DNA of 64,000 nucleotides. It comes from Herbiconiux daphne (GTDB lineage Bacteria; Actinomycetota; Actinomycetes; Actinomycetales; Microbacteriaceae). The stretch is from the NCBI RefSeq assembly GCF_024979295.1, contig NZ_JANLCJ010000001.1:1031370-1095369 (forward strand), in the 5' to 3' direction. Below the pieces are notes generated by a model that saw only the letters and a program-made list of their open reading frames with translations, was not told the origin of the DNA and ran no database searches. The translations under genes and the position numbers were made by a program. Positions 58,346 through 64,000 of this stretch are shown here, piece by piece (position 1 is the first letter of the stretch; each line of letters starts with the position of its first letter).

Positions 58346-59262
58346 TGCCCGAATTCGCCTCCCCTGATGCCGCCGGCGCCGAACTGGCGCACGTCAAAGC
58401 CGACACCCTGATCGAGTCGCTGCCCTGGCTCAAGCGCTTCCACGGCCAGATCATCGTCGTCAAATTCGGCGGCAACGCCATGGTCGACCCCGATCTGCAG
58501 CGCACCTTCGCCGAAGACATCGTCTATCTGCGCTACGCGGGCATCAAGCCGGTCGTCGTGCACGGCGGCGGCCCGCAGATCTCGAAGATGCTCGACCGGC
58601 TCGGCATCCAGAGCGAGTTCCGCGGCGGCTACCGGGTCACGAGCCCCGAGGCGATGGACGTCGTGCGCATGGTGCTCACCGGCCAGATCAGCCGCGACAT
58701 CGTCAGCCACATCAATGAGCACGGGCCACTCGCGGCCGCGCTCTCGGGCGAAGACGCGGGCCTGTTCGAGGGCCAGAAGCGCGGTGTCGAGATCGACGGC
58801 GAGGTGGTCGACCTGGGGCTCGTCGGCGACGTCGTGGGCGTGAACCCCGAGGGCGTCGTCGCCCAGCTCGACGCCGGCCGCATCCCGGTCGTCTCGTCCG
58901 TCGCGCCCGACATCGACGAACCGGGCCAGGTGCTGAACGTCAACGCGGATGCCGCCGCCGCAGCGCTGGCCGTGGCTCTCGGGGCCGCGAAGCTCGTCAT
59001 CCTCACCGATGTCGCGGGTCTCTACAGCGATTGGCCCAACCGCGACTCCCTGGTCTCGGTGATCGAGGCCGAAGAGCTGCGTTCGCTGCTGCCCTCGCTC
59101 GAATCGGGCATGATCCCGAAGATGGCGGCCTGCCTCGAGGCCGTCGACGGCGGCGTGGCGAAGGCGGCCATCATCGACGGCCGCGAGCCGCATTCCATCC
59201 TGCTCGAAGTATTCACCCAGGGCGGTGTCGGCACCGAGGTCGTGCCGGCGCTCGCCCACTGA
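58345..59262 (+). CDS. argB: Acetylglutamate kinase
   Basis: The 305-residue amino acid kinase performs the second step of arginine synthesis. It has [49 protein letters not shown] and [27 protein letters not shown] (in part). The N-terminal extension ([17 protein letters not shown]) is the type found in arginine-sensitive hexameric kinases, so feedback inhibition is likely. Confidence 0.96.
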   Translation: MPEFASPDAAGAELAHVKADTLIESLPWLKRFHGQIIVVKFGGNAMVDPDLQRTFAEDIVYLRYAGIKPVVVHGGGPQISKMLDRLGIQSEFRGGYRVTSPEAMDVVRMVLTGQISRDIVSHINEHGPLAAALSGEDAGLFEGQKRGVEIDGEVVDLGLVGDVVGVNPEGVVAQLDAGRIPVVSSVAPDIDEPGQVLNVNADAAAAALAVALGAAKLVILTDVAGLYSDWPNRDSLVSVIEAEELRSLLPSLESGMIPKMAACLEAVDGGVAKAAIIDGREPHSILLEVFTQGGVGTEVVPALAH

Positions 59263-59276
59263 AACCGGAGGCCGCG

Positions 59277-60479
59277 TTGTCAGGCGTCGAGACCGAGACC
59301 GAGTGGCAGAGTCGATTCGACTCCTCCTTGATGCGCACCATGGGCATGCCATTGCGTCTGCTCGTGCGCGGCGAAGGCGCCTACGTCTGGGACGACCAGG
59401 GCAATCGATACCTCGACTTCCTCGCCGGCATCGCCGTCAACTCGCTCGGCCACGCGCATCCGGTGTTCGTCGAGGCCGTGGCCCGTCAGGCGGCCACCCT
59501 CGCGCACGTGTCGAACTACTTCTCCACCCCGCCCCAGCTCGAGCTCGCCGAGCGGCTCAAGCGCATCACGGGCGCCGGCCCCGTCGGCCGGGCCTACTTC
59601 TGCAACTCCGGCGCCGAGGCCAACGAGGCCGCGTTCAAGCTCGCCCGCCTCAACTCGAGCCCGACCCGCTCCACGATCGTGGCCCTCAACAACGCCTTCC
59701 ACGGCCGCACGATGGGCTCGCTCGCGCTCACGGGCAAGCCCGCCATGCGCGAGCCGTTCGAGCCGATGCCCGGGGGAGTGGTGCACATCGACACCACGAT
59801 CGAGGCCCTCGAGGCCACGATCGACGACAGCATCAGCGCCCTCTTCGTCGAGCCGATCAAGGGCGAGGCCGGCGTGCTCGAACTGCCCGAGGGCTACCTC
59901 AAGCGCGCGCGGGAGCTGACCGAGCAGCACGGCGTGCTGTTGATCCTCGACGAGATCCAGACGGGCGTCGGCCGCACCGGCGCGTGGTTCTCCTACATGA
60001 ACTCGGGCGTGGTTCCGGATGCCGTCACGGTGGCGAAGGGCATGGCCGGAGGTTTCCCGATCGGCTCGCTCGTCACCTTCGGCTGGGCCTCCGACCTCTT
60101 CTCCCGCGGCCAGCACGGCAGCACCTTCGGCGGCAACCCGCTCGCCACGGCCACCGCGAACGCCGTGCTCGGCGAGATCGAGTCGGCCGGGCTGATCGAG
60201 AACGCCGCCCGACGGGGCGAGCAGCTGCGCGCGGTCATCGCGGGCCTCGAGTCGCCGCTGGTGGCCGACATCCGGGGTCAGGGGCTCTTGATCGGCGTCG
60301 GTCTCAGCGAGCCGGTCGCCGGCCGCCTCTCCGACGCGGCGCTCGCGAACGGGCTCATCATCAACGCGCCCAACGACTCGAGCCTGCGCATCGCGCCTCC
60401 GCTCATCATCGGCGACGACGAGGTGCGCGAGTTCGGTCTGCGCCTGCGCCTGGCGTTCGACGCGGTCGAGGGCTCGTGA
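59277..60479 (+). CDS. argD: Acetylornithine aminotransferase
   Basis: This 400-residue class III PLP aminotransferase has GAYVWDDQGNRYLDFLAGIAV, YFCNSGAEANEAAFKLAR, FHGRTMGSLALTGK, LILDEIQTGVGRTG and the PLP lysine in TVAKGMAGGFPIG near residue 255. I chose TTG 59277, with GGAG about 8 bases upstream; the longer in-frame extension lies inside argB. It is the fourth gene of the arg cluster. Confidence 0.94.
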   Translation: MSGVETETEWQSRFDSSLMRTMGMPLRLLVRGEGAYVWDDQGNRYLDFLAGIAVNSLGHAHPVFVEAVARQAATLAHVSNYFSTPPQLELAERLKRITGAGPVGRAYFCNSGAEANEAAFKLARLNSSPTRSTIVALNNAFHGRTMGSLALTGKPAMREPFEPMPGGVVHIDTTIEALEATIDDSISALFVEPIKGEAGVLELPEGYLKRARELTEQHGVLLILDEIQTGVGRTGAWFSYMNSGVVPDAVTVAKGMAGGFPIGSLVTFGWASDLFSRGQHGSTFGGNPLATATANAVLGEIESAGLIENAARRGEQLRAVIAGLESPLVADIRGQGLLIGVGLSEPVAGRLSDAALANGLIINAPNDSSLRIAPPLIIGDDEVREFGLRLRLAFDAVEGS

Positions 60480-60494
60480 CCGCCGCTATCCTGA

Positions 60495-63075
<2,581 letters not shown>

Positions 63076-63104
63076 CGGACTGGCCTGAGACGACGGATGC
63101 CGCG

Positions 63105-63698
63105 ATGATCGACCTCTCCGCCTCCGCGCTCGAGGTGGCTCCGCTGCTGCTCGGCGCCGTGCTCACGCACGACTCGCCGGCCGGGGCGGTCTCGGTGCGC
63201 ATCACCGAGGTGGAGGCCTACGTGGGCGAGGGCGTCGACCCCGGATCGCACGCGTTCCGCGGCCGCACCAAGCGTAACGCGGTGATGTTCGGCCCGGCGG
63301 GCCACCTGTACACCTACTTCACCTACGGCATGCACGTGTGCGCCAACGTCGTCTGCTCACCGGTCGGCGAGGCATCCGCGGTGCTGCTGCGGGCCGGTGA
63401 AGTGGTCGGGGGAGTGGAGCTCGCGCGGCAACGACGGGCCACCGCCAAGAGCGATCGTGATCTCGCCCGGGGCCCCGCCCTCCTGGTGCGCGCTCTCGGC
63501 ATCGCGATGACGGATGACGGCGCATCGCTTTCCGAGCCGCCGTTCTCGCTCGAGTTCCCCGCGAGCCCGGCCGGCGACATCGGCTCCAGCCTGCGCACGG
63601 GAGTGAGCGGCGACGGCGGCCGCCCGCCGTTCCGGTGGCGCTATTTCCTGGAAGGTGAGCCGACGGTTTCGCCCTACAAGAAGCATCCGAAGCTCTGA
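63105..63698 (+). CDS. mpg: DNA-3-methyladenine glycosylase (AAG/Mpg family)
   Basis: The 197-residue base-excision repair enzyme removes alkylated purines. The catalytic glutamate is in ITEVEAYVGEG near residue 33. FRGRTKRNAVMFGPAGHLYTYFTYGMHVCANVVC and AVLLRAGEVV (in part) match the AAG fold, and RGPALLVRALGI follows. No DNA-damage operator is visible upstream, and transcription probably continues from the arg operon. Confidence 0.93.
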   Translation: MIDLSASALEVAPLLLGAVLTHDSPAGAVSVRITEVEAYVGEGVDPGSHAFRGRTKRNAVMFGPAGHLYTYFTYGMHVCANVVCSPVGEASAVLLRAGEVVGGVELARQRRATAKSDRDLARGPALLVRALGIAMTDDGASLSEPPFSLEFPASPAGDIGSSLRTGVSGDGGRPPFRWRYFLEGEPTVSPYKKHPKL

Positions 63699-63733
63699 CC
63701 GCTCGGCACGACACGCCCGGGCTGCAGCATGAT

Positions 63734-63762
63734 TTGCGGGGTCCGAAACATGCACGTAATCT
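63734..63762 (+). promoter_or_regulatory. Promoter-like site P1
   Basis: TTGCGG (63734-63739), a 17-base spacer, then TAATCT (63757-63762). Confidence 0.4.
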
Positions 63763-63918
63763 TCTAACTCGTCACCCCACAGGTGCGGCAAGCGGAAGAG
63801 CTGGCCGGCCTCAAGCGGGACACAATCCCATCGCCTTTCACAGGTCTTTCTCCTTGAGAGAAGTCCCTCGTGAGGCGTACGATTGAAACCTCCATTCCTC
63901 GGAATCGTGAGTGTCGAT

Positions 63919-63946
63919 TTGACAGTCTCGGTGAGGATGGTAGGGT
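63919..63946 (+). promoter_or_regulatory. Strong promoter-like site P2
   Basis: A perfect -35 TTGACA (63919-63924), a 16-base spacer, then TAGGGT (63941-63946). It is the only perfect TTGACA promoter hexamer paired with a -10-like site that I noted in the window, so the gene beyond the edge is probably highly transcribed. Confidence 0.6.
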
Positions 63947-64000
63947 TGTGAAGTTGCCCAGTGGGCTGGTCGTGAGGCTGGTGGCTGGTGCGTCCGATCC

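Larger units (their letters stand above)
63699..64000 (+). other. Non-coding end of window with outward-reading promoters
   Basis: There is no protein or RNA gene in these 302 bases. Two promoter-like sites read toward the window edge (next two entries). Successive promoters with a long leader are typical of rRNA or other stable RNA operons, but the transcribed gene is outside the window, so its identity is open. Confidence 0.5.

Noticed and set aside
63357..63791. 144-codon minus-strand frame at the window end
   Set aside because: Mostly antisense to mpg with no family match; its upstream part crosses promoter-like sequence.

Overview
The window is a dense, GC-rich (roughly 68-70 % by eye) chromosomal core segment of an actinobacterium, most likely of the family Microbacteriaceae. 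The evidence is the strong GC preference at third codon positions, frequent GTG/TTG starts, actinobacterial gene orders (ftsK-pgsA-cinA-clgR-DUF3046-recA-recX; hrcA-dnaJ-rsmE-HIT-phoH-ybeY-CNNM-era; infC-rpmI-rplT), a bifunctional-type PriA instead of plain HisA, and actinobacterial LexA-type operators. I see no prophage, insertion sequence, CRISPR array, tRNA or rRNA gene inside the window.

Layout. 1-7.6 kb: leuS, then comEA and comEC (DNA uptake) and holA. comEC is cut by an in-frame TAG at 5790-5792. 7.6-12 kb: rpsT on the minus strand with its own promoter and terminator, an aminotransferase-GNAT fusion gene, a ketopantoate-reductase-like gene and a minus-strand NAD-dependent epimerase-like gene. 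12-17.7 kb: lepA, a DUF1990 gene, hemW, a nuclease-domain gene bracketed by two related palindromes, and a DUF4870 membrane protein gene. 17.7-25 kb: the CIRCE-controlled hrcA-dnaJ pair and a run of RNA and ribosome maturation genes (rsmE, HIT, phoH-like, ybeY, CNNM/CorC, era). 25-31.9 kb: dapA, rnj, ftsK, pgsA, cinA. 32-35 kb: clgR-like regulator, DUF3046, terminator, SOS-controlled recA, and recX. 35-40.7 kb: miaB, miaA, dapF, a minus-strand methyltransferase gene and hflX. 40.8-42.2 kb: lexA and a divergent LysM membrane protein gene sharing an operator-rich intergenic region. 42.3-46.7 kb: hisC-hisB-hisH-priA, an SseB-domain gene and DUF1844. 46.7-49.1 kb: infC (ATC start) -rpmI-rplT-trmH. 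49.2-52.4 kb: a glutamate-type ABC importer in gluABCD order. 52.5-56 kb: pheS-pheT. 56-62.9 kb: argC-J-B-D-F-H, then a small membrane protein gene and an Mpg-family DNA glycosylase gene. The last 300 bases hold promoter-like sequences reading out of the window.

How the parts work together: the region combines translation (leuS, rpsT, lepA, infC, rpmI, rplT, pheST, miaAB, rsmE), amino-acid synthesis (dapA/dapF, his, arg), DNA repair and SOS (recA/recX/lexA/LysM gene/mpg), RNA decay (rnj, ybeY) and proteostasis control (hrcA/dnaJ, clgR). At least a dozen genes have a TANNNT -10 hexamer only 6-9 bases before the start codon, which suggests many leaderless transcripts.

The most unusual items are the broken comEC; the nuclease gene bracketed by palindromes; four long perfect or near-perfect palindromes, all at gene 3' ends; the aminotransferase-acetyltransferase fusion; the LysM gene sharing LexA-box-like sites with lexA; and the infC leader, with an ATC start and a 23-codon upstream frame ending on the Shine-Dalgarno sequence.
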